From Lewinellaceae bacterium (GTDB taxonomy: Bacteria > Bacteroidota > Bacteroidia > Chitinophagales > Saprospiraceae): a stretch of DNA of 64,000 nucleotides. Shown piece after piece: positions 28,190-36,120 of the stretch. The stretch covers positions 186,001-250,000 of the forward strand of contig JADJFA010000001.1 in assembly GCA_016708875.1 (NCBI GenBank). The letters run 5' to 3'. Numbering within the stretch: position 1 is the first letter of the stretch; the number at the start of each line of letters is the position of its first letter. The position numbers were made by a program, and so were the translations under genes. The notes under the pieces are model-generated. The model was not told the DNA's origin. It searched no databases and saw nothing but the letters and a program-made list of their open reading frames with translations.

Positions 28190-29098
28190 ATGCAACTCAC
28201 AATCCTAGGAAACTCCTCCGGCGGCCCCTTTCACGGGCGGCACTATACAGCGCAAGTCTTACAAGTTGAAAATCAAACGTATTTAATTGATTGCGGCGAA
28301 GGCACGCAGATGCAGATATTCAAATATCGAATCAAGGTGGATGCTTGCAAGCAAATCTTTATCAGCCACTTGCACGGTGATCATGTCTTTGGCCTAATTG
28401 GGTTAATCACGAATTGGAGCCATAGAAAGCGCAGTGAACCTTTGCATATTTTCTCTCCGCCGGGTTTGCAGGAATTAATAGAGACGACCATTCGTGTGTG
28501 CGGAATACGACTTAGTTATGTGATTGAATTTCAGGAGGTGGACGCGACTATTTCGGCCAAAGTTTTTGAAACTCCGAAGTTGGAAGTCTGGACGATTCCA
28601 CTGCATCACCGGAGTCCCACCTCGGGCTGGCTATTCCGCGAAAAGCCGAAACCCCGCAACATTCGTCCCGAAAAAATCGAGGAATACAGCATTCCTTTTG
28701 TCGCCATCCCGGCCATCAAAGCGGGGGGAGATTTTGAATTGCCCGATGGTAGTCGAGTGCCCAATGCTGAATTGACACTTGATCCGCCCTCACCAGTTTC
28801 TTACGCATTTTGCAGCGATACGGCTTTTTCAGAGCCCGTAGCCGAGATCGTTCGCGGGGTGGATTTGCTCTATCACGAGGCCACTTTTATTAACGAAAAC
28901 GCCCAGGAAGCGGTCATTTCTTTCCACTCCACTGCTGCCCAGGCGGCGGAAATTGCGCGCCGGGCAGGAGTGAAGCGGCTGATTTTAGGGCATATTTCGG
29001 GTCGGTATGCGGATACAGCGCAGCATTTAATAGAGGCGAGGGCGGTGTTTGAGCAGGTGGAGATTGCGGAGGAAGGGAAAAAATGGGATGTTTATTAA
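28190..29098 (+). CDS. rnz: Ribonuclease Z
   Basis: A 302-residue metallo-beta-lactamase-fold endonuclease that removes 3' trailers from tRNA precursors, important for tRNAs lacking an encoded CCA. The zinc-binding motif FISHLHGDHVFGLIGLI (HxHxDH, about residues 61-66), downstream His in PLHHRSPTSGW, Asp in YAFCSDTAF, then LLYHEATFI and the HSTAAQAAEIARRAGVKRLILGHISGRY block are all present. Start at the ATG 28190. Its stop codon (29096-29098) lies inside a long inverted repeat that probably forms the transcript end. Confidence 0.94.
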   Translation: MQLTILGNSSGGPFHGRHYTAQVLQVENQTYLIDCGEGTQMQIFKYRIKVDACKQIFISHLHGDHVFGLIGLITNWSHRKRSEPLHIFSPPGLQELIETTIRVCGIRLSYVIEFQEVDATISAKVFETPKLEVWTIPLHHRSPTSGWLFREKPKPRNIRPEKIEEYSIPFVAIPAIKAGGDFELPDGSRVPNAELTLDPPSPVSYAFCSDTAFSEPVAEIVRGVDLLYHEATFINENAQEAVISFHSTAAQAAEIARRAGVKRLILGHISGRYADTAQHLIEARAVFEQVEIAEEGKKWDVY

Positions 29099-29170
29099 AC
29101 ACATAGTCACAGTAGGACACATATCTATGATTTTTAACCCTATGTGTCCTATTGTGCCTATGTGTTTAAT
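29094..29170. repeat. Inverted repeat of the AACACATAGGCAC family, 30-bp arms
   Basis: The left arm 29094-29123 and right arm 29141-29170 pair with two mismatches around a 17-base loop. The rnz stop codon is inside the left arm. Each arm matches the repeat at 39785-39861 at 28 of 30 positions, so this is a repeated element and a probable bidirectional terminator between convergent genes. Confidence 0.8.
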
Positions 29171-29184
29171 ATAATTACTTACGC

Positions 29185-30365
29185 TTACTGCCGTGATATA
29201 AGGAGTTTTTGCGCGGGGCGTTTTTGAATTCCGTCTTGGATTTCAAGAAAGTAAATGCCGTTCGTAAGACCACTTGCATCAAGATTGATTTGCCCGGAAG
29301 CAAGGTCTGAAGTTGATTGTTGTAGCACGGTATTGCCCAAAATATCCATAATGCGAATAACTGTTTTGCCTGTTCCTTCTGGCAAAACAACGTGTAGCAA
29401 ATCATTTGCAGGGTTAGGAAAAACGCTCCATGTCGATTCCTTAGGCTTGTCGGTTGTACCTACCGTTCCGTTTAAATTGTGTTTGCTGAAAAAATGCCAA
29501 ATTTCCTCGTCAGCGATGATATCCCGGTTGGTATTCCCTCCTGGCAGGCCAGGCCAGGTATGCCCGCCAAGTACCACTTTCAGCAACTCCACTGCGGAGC
29601 CATCTCCACAATTCGGATAGATGTGTCGTTGTACAGAGCTCCCATCCGTAGTGTTTGTATTGGGAAGGTTTGTGATGGTCGGAGGAGGGGCATCGCATTG
29701 GTTAAAATTTGCCCAAAACGTCAATACAGCAGGCACGGAAGCCAGTGTATCGCCTGTGATATCTATAGCACCACCATTGAAAGGCACATTTCCATCTAAT
29801 GTGCCATGTATTTCAAGAATTGGAACGACCCGGCTGGGGCTACAGGATGTGATCCTGGATGTTATCATTGTACCAGCAACGGAAGCAACTGCCGCAATGC
29901 GATGGCTGAGTTTACAAGCCAGGTCGTAGCCCATAAAACCGCCATTGCTATAGCCTGCGGAATAGATTCGGCAAGGTCTATATTGTATATCGACAGGGAA
30001 TCAATCATATTGGACACGAAAAGCACATCGTCCACCGGGCTACAGCAGGTGAAATTGTTCCAAATCTGTCCAAATTGAGGGTACACGGGATCCACCGTGC
30101 CATTCGGCGTTATCAGAATAAAATTGGCAGTATCTGCCACGCTTCTGAATTTGGTTGCGCTCTCAAAATTCACGGCGCTTCCGCCACTTCCATGAAAATT
30201 GAAAATCAAGGGCGTGGGTGTCTGAGCATCATACATCGCAGGCACATAAACGCGGAAGGTTCTCATAATCCCGCCACTCCAGATGGTGTCAAGGAAATTT
30301 TCTTGCGTAAAGCATTGCGTTGGCAGGACTAAGATAAGCAGGGCGAAAAGCAGGTTTTTTTTCAT
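29185..30365 (-). pseudogene. T9SS-secreted PHB-depolymerase-family esterase, frameshifted
   Basis: The start ATG at 30365 (KKNLLFALLILVLPTQCFTQ signal peptide) is followed by an alpha/beta hydrolase core: oxyanion region PLIFNFHGSGGSAVNFE, FILITPNGTV. The first frame (to 29865) and second frame (29934 downward) join when one C is restored in the CC run near 29970: LARIYSAGYSNGGFMGYDLA, which carries the nucleophile motif GYSNGG. The second frame continues with ILEIHGTLDGNVPFNG (acid residue), GGHTWPG (catalytic His) and a T9SS domain (SVFPNPANDLLHVVLPE ... NGIYFLEIQDG). Together this is a LpqC/polyhydroxybutyrate-depolymerase-like esterase, likely a feruloyl- or acetyl-ester hydrolase acting on exogenous polymers. 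Pseudogene versus sequence error is unresolved. Confidence 0.8.
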
Positions 30366-30468
30366 TGTTTTAATTTTGTTTCGGCGAAGATTGTGATAAA
30401 CCAATCTGACAGAAAATTTTTCCACTTCCTTTTTTCCTTCCTTTTATCCTTCTCTGTTCCGGCCGTCT

Positions 30469-30476
30469 TATTTTTG
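30469..30476 (+). promoter_or_regulatory. -7 element of the 30494 gene
   Basis: TATTTTTG lies 17 bases before the ATG at 30494, in the divergent region shared with the esterase gene. Confidence 0.45.
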
Positions 30477-30493
30477 GGCATTTTTAACCATAA

Positions 30494-31664
30494 ATGATCA
30501 AAGAACTTACCCTGGAGGAAGCTGCTCAGTTACGCGAGTTGGTAAAGAATCGCTTTCAGCAAGGCCCTTTCAACGGCACGGGTTTTCGCATTACTCAGTA
30601 TAAAGAAGCATATCAGGCCCTTGCTGACGACATTCAAAATTCCGTAAAAGGAGATGCTGCGTCCATCAGTACCCATCGGCTGCGCAAGTTGTTTTTCTAT
30701 ACAGATCCGGCCATTTGTCCGGGAGAAAGGTTAGAGAAACCTTCATTTGGAGATGATTTTATTAGGGTACTTTTTGTCTATGTGGCAACATTGCCGGATA
30801 TCGTGAAAAATGGGGAGCCTAAGCCGCAAGAACCCAGAGTGCAAATAAGTGAAATTTTTCAACCAAAGGAGCAGACAACTAAGGTCTTATCCAGCAAATG
30901 GGTTTGGCGCACTATAGCGATTGTTTTATTTATAATTTTGAGTTGGATGGGCTGGAAATATTTGGAGCAGCCAGCATATTGGACTGAAGAATTCAATAGC
31001 GTAAGCGTTGAGCTTAAAAAGCCGTGGCTGGGAGATTTTGGATTATGATTCTGTTGCATTTAGTAAGCAATTGAAGCCCGGTTGTTTTACCGCTTACACC
31101 TTAAGAGGAGACTATTGGTACACTCAACCTGATTCTCCTATTATTACCAATTTATTGTTGAAAGAAATAAATTCGGAATCGGCTAAAATCACCTTAAAGA
31201 TCGATGATTTTAACCCTACTCAGGAATTTCAACAAGCAGGTATTGTTTTATTGGATAAAAATCGCAATAAAGAGCATAATATACGGATTACAGTCAATTC
31301 TTGTTCTTCTGGTCCTCGATTCCATCAAGCCATTCAAATAGTAAAACGGGAAAATGGTACAGCTTATGAAACCCCTACTTTTATAATCTGGTCTTGGGAT
31401 ACTCCCGCGCCTCCTGATTCATCTTTTATTTCGCCAATTTGGATTCAAATCCAGTGCGAAAAAAACAAGTTCCATTTCTACTATCACTTTGGAGAAGAAT
31501 ATGCAAGTTTTAGAGCGGTAAATACTATTGATTTTAATTTCGAACCAGCTTTCGTGGCCATAGGTGCATTTCGTGGAATAAGGAATTCTAAAAGAGATTT
31601 AAATAACTCGGAATCCATCCCTGCCTTCTTCGATTATTTAAAAGTAGAACCAATGCCAGAATAG
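30494..31664 (+). pseudogene. Single-pass membrane protein with C-terminal beta-sandwich, frameshifted
   Basis: Two frames, 30494-31048 and 31008-31664, join if one A is removed from the A5 run near 31015-31020: SVELKSRGWEILDYDSVAF. The whole would be about 389 residues. Residues 1-110 form a helical cytoplasmic domain (LTLEEAAQLRELVKNRF ... ISTHRLRKLFFYTDP) resembling small N-terminal domains seen in many Bacteroidota proteins of unknown role. A transmembrane helix follows (WRTIAIVLFIILSWMGWKYL, about 137-156), then about 230 residues outside with the pattern of a DUF1349/LamG-like jelly roll (AGIVLLDKNRNKEHNIRITV ... FVAIGAFRG). Function unknown; it may be a signalling receptor for a sugar or polymer (inference). 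Confidence 0.6.
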
Positions 31665-31711
31665 TTTAGGGCACTTCCTTTTTGACTAAAAGCGTTACAC
31701 AATTTTGTGAA

Positions 31712-32281
31712 ATGAACGAAAATCCACCTGAATACTCCGACCCCAAAATCATCCGCATCTCCAAATTCCTGAGCCAGATACTTCGCCACCGCCCCGAAAA
31801 AATCGGCCTTCAACTCGACGAACAAGGCTGGGCAAACGTGGATGAATTAATGGAAAAATCCGCTGCCAAAGGCACACGCTTCGACCGCGCACTCCTGCAA
31901 ATTGTAGTTGATACGAACAACAAAAAACGCTTCGCTTTTTCTGAAGATGGCCTGCGTATTCGCGCCAGTCAGGGTCATTCCATAGATATTGACCTCGGGT
32001 TAAAACCACAAAGACCGCCCGAAATCCTCTGGCATGGCACCTCAGAAAAATCCCTCGAAAGCATCCGAAAAGAAGGGTTGCGCTCTATGCGTCGGCAACA
32101 CGTTCACTTGAGCAAAGACCGCCAAACGGCTGAAAATGTGGGCGGTCGGCACGGGAAAGCCGTGGTGTTGACGGTACGTGCCGGCGAGATGTCGCGCCAA
32201 AAACACAAGTTTTACTTGTCTGAAAATGGGGTTTGGTTGACGGGGGAGGTGTCGGTGGAGTTTTTGGAGTTTCCGGAATAA
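31712..32281 (+). CDS. kptA: RNA 2'-phosphotransferase (Tpt1/KptA)
   Basis: KptA transfers the 2'-phosphate left at RNA splice junctions to NAD+, releasing ADP-ribose 1",2"-cyclic phosphate. Bacteria lack the eukaryotic splicing route, so its bacterial substrate is uncertain. The ATG at 31712 (MNENPPEYSDPK) gives 189 residues; a TTG at 31682 is also possible. Motifs: KFLSQILRHRPEKIGLQLDEQGWA (N-terminal winged-helix lobe), ILWHGTSEKSLESIRKEGL, then RQHVHLSKDRQTAENVGGRHGKAVVLTV, the conserved Arg-His-x-His-Leu block of the NAD-binding lobe. It sits 47 bases after the broken membrane protein and before a YhcG-like nuclease. Confidence 0.9.
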   Translation: MNENPPEYSDPKIIRISKFLSQILRHRPEKIGLQLDEQGWANVDELMEKSAAKGTRFDRALLQIVVDTNNKKRFAFSEDGLRIRASQGHSIDIDLGLKPQRPPEILWHGTSEKSLESIRKEGLRSMRRQHVHLSKDRQTAENVGGRHGKAVVLTVRAGEMSRQKHKFYLSENGVWLTGEVSVEFLEFPE

Positions 32282-32297
32282 GTTGTTCAGAAAAATG

Positions 32298-32305
32298 TAT
32301 ATTTG
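32298..32305 (+). promoter_or_regulatory. -7 element of the YhcG-like gene
   Basis: TATATTTG matches TAnnTTTG, 66 bases before the ATG at 32372. Confidence 0.4.
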
Positions 32306-32371
32306 TAAGCAATGCGACTTCGCCCGACCCCCATGCGGTGAAGTTGAATCACCAAATTATCCATTGAAAAC

Positions 32372-33367
32372 ATGCAAAACATTCTCAACGACATTCGCGA
32401 CATCATCGCGCAAGCTCGAGCGCGCGTAGCCCGCTCCATTAATCACGAACTGACTTTGGCTTATTGGCACATCGGTAGGCGTATTGTGGAGGAAGAACAG
32501 CAAGGAAAACTGCGGGCGGACTATGGTAAGCAATTGGTCAAAGACCTATCATCTACTTTAGCCACCGAGTTTGGCAGTGGGTTCTCAGCTCCAAATCTTT
32601 GGTTGATGCGACAGTTCTATCTAACATTTCCAATTCTCTACGCAGTGAGTAGAGAATTGACATGGACACATTATCGCGCGTTAATCCGACTGGAGGATCC
32701 TTCCAAACGCGAATTTTACATCGCCGAAGCCACGAAAAATGCTTGGTCAGTCCGTCAAATGGAACGCCAAATAAATAGCCTATTATACGAACGGCTCCTG
32801 ATGAGCCAAGATAAAGAAAGCGTACTGGCCATTGCCAAAGGGGATTCGCAGCCCATACTGCCGCACCAAATCATCAAAGACCCGATGGTGCTTGAATTTC
32901 TGGACCTCAAACCGCATACTTCTTACTACGAGAAGGATATGGAGGTAGCAATCATCTCACACTTGCAGGAATTCTTGCTCGAGCTAGGCAGTGGTTTTTC
33001 ATTTGTGGCAAGACAAAAACGGCTGGTTTTGGATGGTGATGAATTCAAAATTGACCTAGTGTTTTACAACCGGTTGTTGCAATGTTTTGTGATACTCGAT
33101 CTCAAGATTGACAAAATTACCCATGAAGATTTGGGGCAATTGCAGATGTACGTCAATTATTATGACCGCGATGTGAAGGCTGATTTTGAAAACCCAACCA
33201 TTGGAGTTTTGCTTTGCGCAGATAAAAATGATATGGTAGTTCGCTATTCTCTACCCGAAAATAACAAACAGATTTTTGCTTCCAAATATCAATTACACCT
33301 CCCTTCCGAGCACCAATTACTCGAAGAAATCCGCAAAGAAATAACCCGCTTTGAAGAACGCAATTAA
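32372..33367 (+). CDS. PDDEXK nuclease domain protein (YhcG family, DUF1016)
   Basis: A 331-residue protein. The N-terminal half is the DUF1016 region (INHELTLAYWHIGRRIVEEEQQGKLRADYGKQLVKDLS) and the C-terminal half a PD-(D/E)XK nuclease-like domain with FVARQKRLVLDGDEFKIDLVFYNRLLQCFVILDLKI (catalytic D...D-x-K type residues) and LCADKNDMVVRYSL. Family members are scattered among bacteria, often with restriction or toxin-like genes, and the function is unproven. No methylase or specificity subunit lies near it here. It has its own promoter. Confidence 0.85.
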   Translation: MQNILNDIRDIIAQARARVARSINHELTLAYWHIGRRIVEEEQQGKLRADYGKQLVKDLSSTLATEFGSGFSAPNLWLMRQFYLTFPILYAVSRELTWTHYRALIRLEDPSKREFYIAEATKNAWSVRQMERQINSLLYERLLMSQDKESVLAIAKGDSQPILPHQIIKDPMVLEFLDLKPHTSYYEKDMEVAIISHLQEFLLELGSGFSFVARQKRLVLDGDEFKIDLVFYNRLLQCFVILDLKIDKITHEDLGQLQMYVNYYDRDVKADFENPTIGVLLCADKNDMVVRYSLPENNKQIFASKYQLHLPSEHQLLEEIRKEITRFEERN

Positions 33368-33459
33368 CTCCTTGCTCAAAACGACATTTGGTTTAGGTGC
33401 TTAATTTCTCAGGTTTTCGGAATAAATAATCGTCCCTTCCACGAGATGCCTTAATTGCG

Positions 33460-33467
33460 TACCTTTG
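33460..33467 (+). promoter_or_regulatory. -7 element of the ABC-F gene
   Basis: TACCTTTG matches TAnnTTTG, 40 bases before the chosen ATG at 33508. Confidence 0.5.
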
Positions 33468-33507
33468 CGCCCGTTTTTAAATGCGAACTGAAGTTCGCGC
33501 CACAGCT

Positions 33508-35445
33508 ATGCTATCTCTCTCCAACATATACATCCAATACGGCGACCGCATCCTGCTTGATCGCGTGAATTTTGTGCTCAAGCCCGGTGAGCGCGTGGGT
33601 CTCGTGGGCCGTAATGGTGCTGGCAAATCCACCCTGCTCAAAATCATCGCCCAGGAAATGTCGCCCCAGGAAGGCGAGGTGGTGGTTCCAAGCCACTTTA
33701 CACTTGGCTACCTGCACCAGGATATGCTCATGCCGAAAGGCAAGACGGTGATTGATGAGGCGATGACGGCTTTTTCCGAAATCCTCGAACTCGAAAAGGA
33801 ACTCCACCGCGTCAGCGACGAACTCGCCGTGCGCGAAGATTATGAGTCAGACGATTACCACAAACTCATCGAACAGATGGGCGACATCACCGAACACCTG
33901 CACCATCTGGGCGGCGCCACCAGCGAAGCCGATGCGGAGCGAGTACTTGGAGGACTTGGTTTTCAATCGTCGGACATGAAGCGCCTGACTGACGAGTTTA
34001 GCGGCGGTTGGCAAATGCGCATCGAATTGGCCAAAATGCTGCTCCGTCAGCCCGACCTGCTGCTGCTCGACGAGCCGACGAACCACCTGGACATCGAGAG
34101 CATCCTTTGGCTCGAGAACTGGCTGTTCAATTACAGCGGCATGGTGATCGTTATTAGCCACGACAGGCGTTTCCTCGACAACGTGACCAACCGTACGGCG
34201 GAAATCGTGCTCGGAAAAATCCACGACTACAAGGCAGCCTACTCCAGATACGTCGAACTCAGTACCGACCGCCGCGAACTGGCACAGAACGCCTACGACA
34301 ACCAGCAGCGCCTGATTGCTGACCGCGAGCGCACCATCAACCGATTCATGGCGAAGGCCACGAAGACCAAAATGGCGCAGTCCATGCAAAAGCAACTGGA
34401 CAAAATGGAGCGCATCGAAATCGACGACATGGATACCTCCACGATGAAACTCCGTTTCCCCGATGCTCCGCGAAGCGGCGAGGTAACGGCCAAAGTGGAA
34501 CATCTGACCAAGCGATACGGCAATGTGAAAGTGTTGGAAAACGTTGATTTTCAAATGCTTCGCGGCGAACGTGTGGCTTTCGTGGGACAAAACGGACAGG
34601 GCAAAACCACTCTTGCCAAAATTCTAGTCGGACAAGAATCTGCCACCTCCGGCAAAGCCACACTCGGCCACAACGTGACCGTAGGCTACTATGCTCAAAA
34701 CCAGGCAGAGACCCTTGATCCCAAAATCACTTTGCTGCAAACCCTCGAACAAAACTGCCCGGAGGAGATGCGCACAAGAGTTCGCAGCATTCTCGGAGCC
34801 TTCCTTTTTAGCGGCAAAGACGTGGACAAAAAAGTGGCGGCTCTTTCCGGTGGCGAACGCGCGCGCCTGGCTTTGGCTTGTATGCTGCTCCGTCCATTCA
34901 ACCTGCTCCTGCTCGATGAGCCGACCAACCACTTGGACATGCTTTCCAAAGACGTGTTGAAGCAAGCTCTTGCGGACTACAACGGCACACTCCTCATCGT
35001 CAGCCACGACCGGGAATTTCTATCCGGATTGACCGACCGCACCATTGAATTCCGTGATGGACACTTGAAAGAATACCTGGGCGATGTAAATTATTTCCTC
35101 GAAAAGCGCCAGTTGGACAACATGCGCGAGGTAGAAAAGCGGACGGCAGCTAACAATCAACAGCCTGCAGTCAACGGGACGGCAACCAGAAGTGACACTT
35201 TTTTAAAAAGTGTCACTTCTATAACGCCCGAAGAAAAAAAGCAACTCGAACGCGCCGTTCAAAAACAGGAAAAACGCATCGCCGAACTCGAAGTCGAGAT
35301 TGGCAAATGGGAACAAAAATTGGCCGAAGCGGATTTTTACAGCAAGCCCGGCGCGAATGCAGATTTGAAGAAATACGGCGACCTCAAAACGGAATTAGCC
35401 AAGGTGTATGGGGAGTGGGAAGCGGCGGTGGAAAGGTTGGGGTGA
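33508..35445 (+). CDS. ABC-F family ATPase
   Basis: Start at the ATG 33508 (MLSLSNIYIQYGDRILL); 645 residues. There are two ABC domains in one chain and no membrane segments: Walker A GRNGAGKST and GQNGQGKTT, signature FSGGWQMR and LSGGERARL, Walker B LLLLDEPTNHLD in both. The linker between them is the P-site tRNA-interaction motif region rich in charged helices (DRERTINRFMAKATKTKMAQSMQKQLDKMERIEI). A C-terminal coiled coil follows (KKQLERAVQKQEKRIAELEVEIGKWEQKL). ABC-F proteins act on ribosomes as translation factors or in antibiotic resistance; this one resembles the housekeeping Uup/EttA-like group. A small palindrome (35190-35218) is inserted in frame in the region before the coiled coil. 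Confidence 0.9.
   Translation: MLSLSNIYIQYGDRILLDRVNFVLKPGERVGLVGRNGAGKSTLLKIIAQEMSPQEGEVVVPSHFTLGYLHQDMLMPKGKTVIDEAMTAFSEILELEKELHRVSDELAVREDYESDDYHKLIEQMGDITEHLHHLGGATSEADAERVLGGLGFQSSDMKRLTDEFSGGWQMRIELAKMLLRQPDLLLLDEPTNHLDIESILWLENWLFNYSGMVIVISHDRRFLDNVTNRTAEIVLGKIHDYKAAYSRYVELSTDRRELAQNAYDNQQRLIADRERTINRFMAKATKTKMAQSMQKQLDKMERIEIDDMDTSTMKLRFPDAPRSGEVTAKVEHLTKRYGNVKVLENVDFQMLRGERVAFVGQNGQGKTTLAKILVGQESATSGKATLGHNVTVGYYAQNQAETLDPKITLLQTLEQNCPEEMRTRVRSILGAFLFSGKDVDKKVAALSGGERARLALACMLLRPFNLLLLDEPTNHLDMLSKDVLKQALADYNGTLLIVSHDREFLSGLTDRTIEFRDGHLKEYLGDVNYFLEKRQLDNMREVEKRTAANNQQPAVNGTATRSDTFLKSVTSITPEEKKQLERAVQKQEKRIAELEVEIGKWEQKLAEADFYSKPGANADLKKYGDLKTELAKVYGEWEAAVERLG
35190..35218. repeat. 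14-bp palindrome inside the ABC-F coding region
   Basis: AAGTGACACTTTTT (35190-35203), one T, exact complement (35205-35218). It encodes SDTFLKSVTS in a loop between the second ATPase domain and the C-terminal coiled coil. A half-copy, AAGTGACACTTTT, lies at 44661-44673. Confidence 0.7.
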
Positions 35446-35450
35446 TGCCT

Positions 35451-35487
35451 TGAAAATCTTGAAGTGCAATTTTGGCACCTCAAGTTG
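35451..35487. repeat. Diverged copy of the palindrome found in the ORF6N gene
   Basis: AAAATCTTGAAGTGCAATTTTGGCACCTCAAGTTG resembles AAAATCTTGAGGTCACAATTTGTGACCTCAAGTTG within the ORF6N coding sequence (about 35763-35797). In frame it would read KILKCNFGTSS against KILRSQFVTSS, so it may be a leftover piece of an older ORF6N gene or a duplicated element. It lies 100-135 bases upstream of the ORF6N start. Confidence 0.55.
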
Positions 35488-35586
35488 ATACCAGTCACAA
35501 TTTATGACTGGTTCGAAAAAATAGCCCTAAGGAAGTTGGTGTTCCGCTCAATGTTTTGTATTTTTAATATACAAAACCAAGCACCA

Positions 35587-36114
35587 ATGGAAATCCAAAT
35601 CATTCAATCGAAAATCCACACCTTTCGTGGCCAGCGCGTAATGCTGGACTTTGATTTATCCGACTTGTATCAAGTGCCAACAAAGGCATTAAAGCAAGCG
35701 GTAAAACGTAATATAGAACGTTTTCCACCGGACTTCATGTTTGAGCTAACCCAGGATGAACTCAAAATCTTGAGGTCACAATTTGTGACCTCAAGTTGGG
35801 GCGGCTCGCGCTATCCTCCCTTTGCTTTTACCGAACACGGCGTTGCAATGCTATCGAGTGTCTTGAACAGCGAGCGTTCCGTCCAAATAAACATTGCCAT
35901 AGTCCGAGCCATTATTGCCCTGCGGCAATACGCCCATTCGTTTTCGGAACTGGCCACAAAAGTGGGAGAATTGGAAAAGGAATTATCTGATGTAAACGAA
36001 GTGCTGCACTGGCTCGGCCAGGAAAACCAGTCCCGTGCCGATGAAATTGCATCGCTGCAAATCACGTCCAAAGATTGGGAAACGCGCCGTCCTATCGGCT
36101 TTCAAAAAGAATAG
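35587..36114 (+). CDS. ORF6N domain-containing DNA-binding protein
   Basis: The start chosen is the ATG at 35587 (MEIQIIQSKIHTFRGQRVMLDFDL), giving 175 residues. The ORF6N domain spans residues 1-100 with VMLDFDLSDLYQVPTKALKQAVKRNIERFPPDFMFELTQDEL, TSSWGGSRYPPFAFTEHGVAMLSSVLNSERSV, typical of this phage- and bacteria-shared family often linked to anti-repressor or DNA-binding functions. A C-terminal coiled-coil-like tail follows (LATKVGELEKELSDVNEVLHWL). An 11-bp palindrome TTGAGGTCACA/TGTGACCTCAA lies within the coding sequence at 35770-35795. No phage genes surround it. Confidence 0.85.
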   Translation: MEIQIIQSKIHTFRGQRVMLDFDLSDLYQVPTKALKQAVKRNIERFPPDFMFELTQDELKILRSQFVTSSWGGSRYPPFAFTEHGVAMLSSVLNSERSVQINIAIVRAIIALRQYAHSFSELATKVGELEKELSDVNEVLHWLGQENQSRADEIASLQITSKDWETRRPIGFQKE

Positions 36115-36120
36115 CCACCA

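Noticed and set aside
33847..34590. 247-residue minus-strand frame opposite the ABC-F gene
   Set aside because: The composition (His- and Val-rich) is that of an antisense shadow, and both ABC domains on the plus strand are intact.
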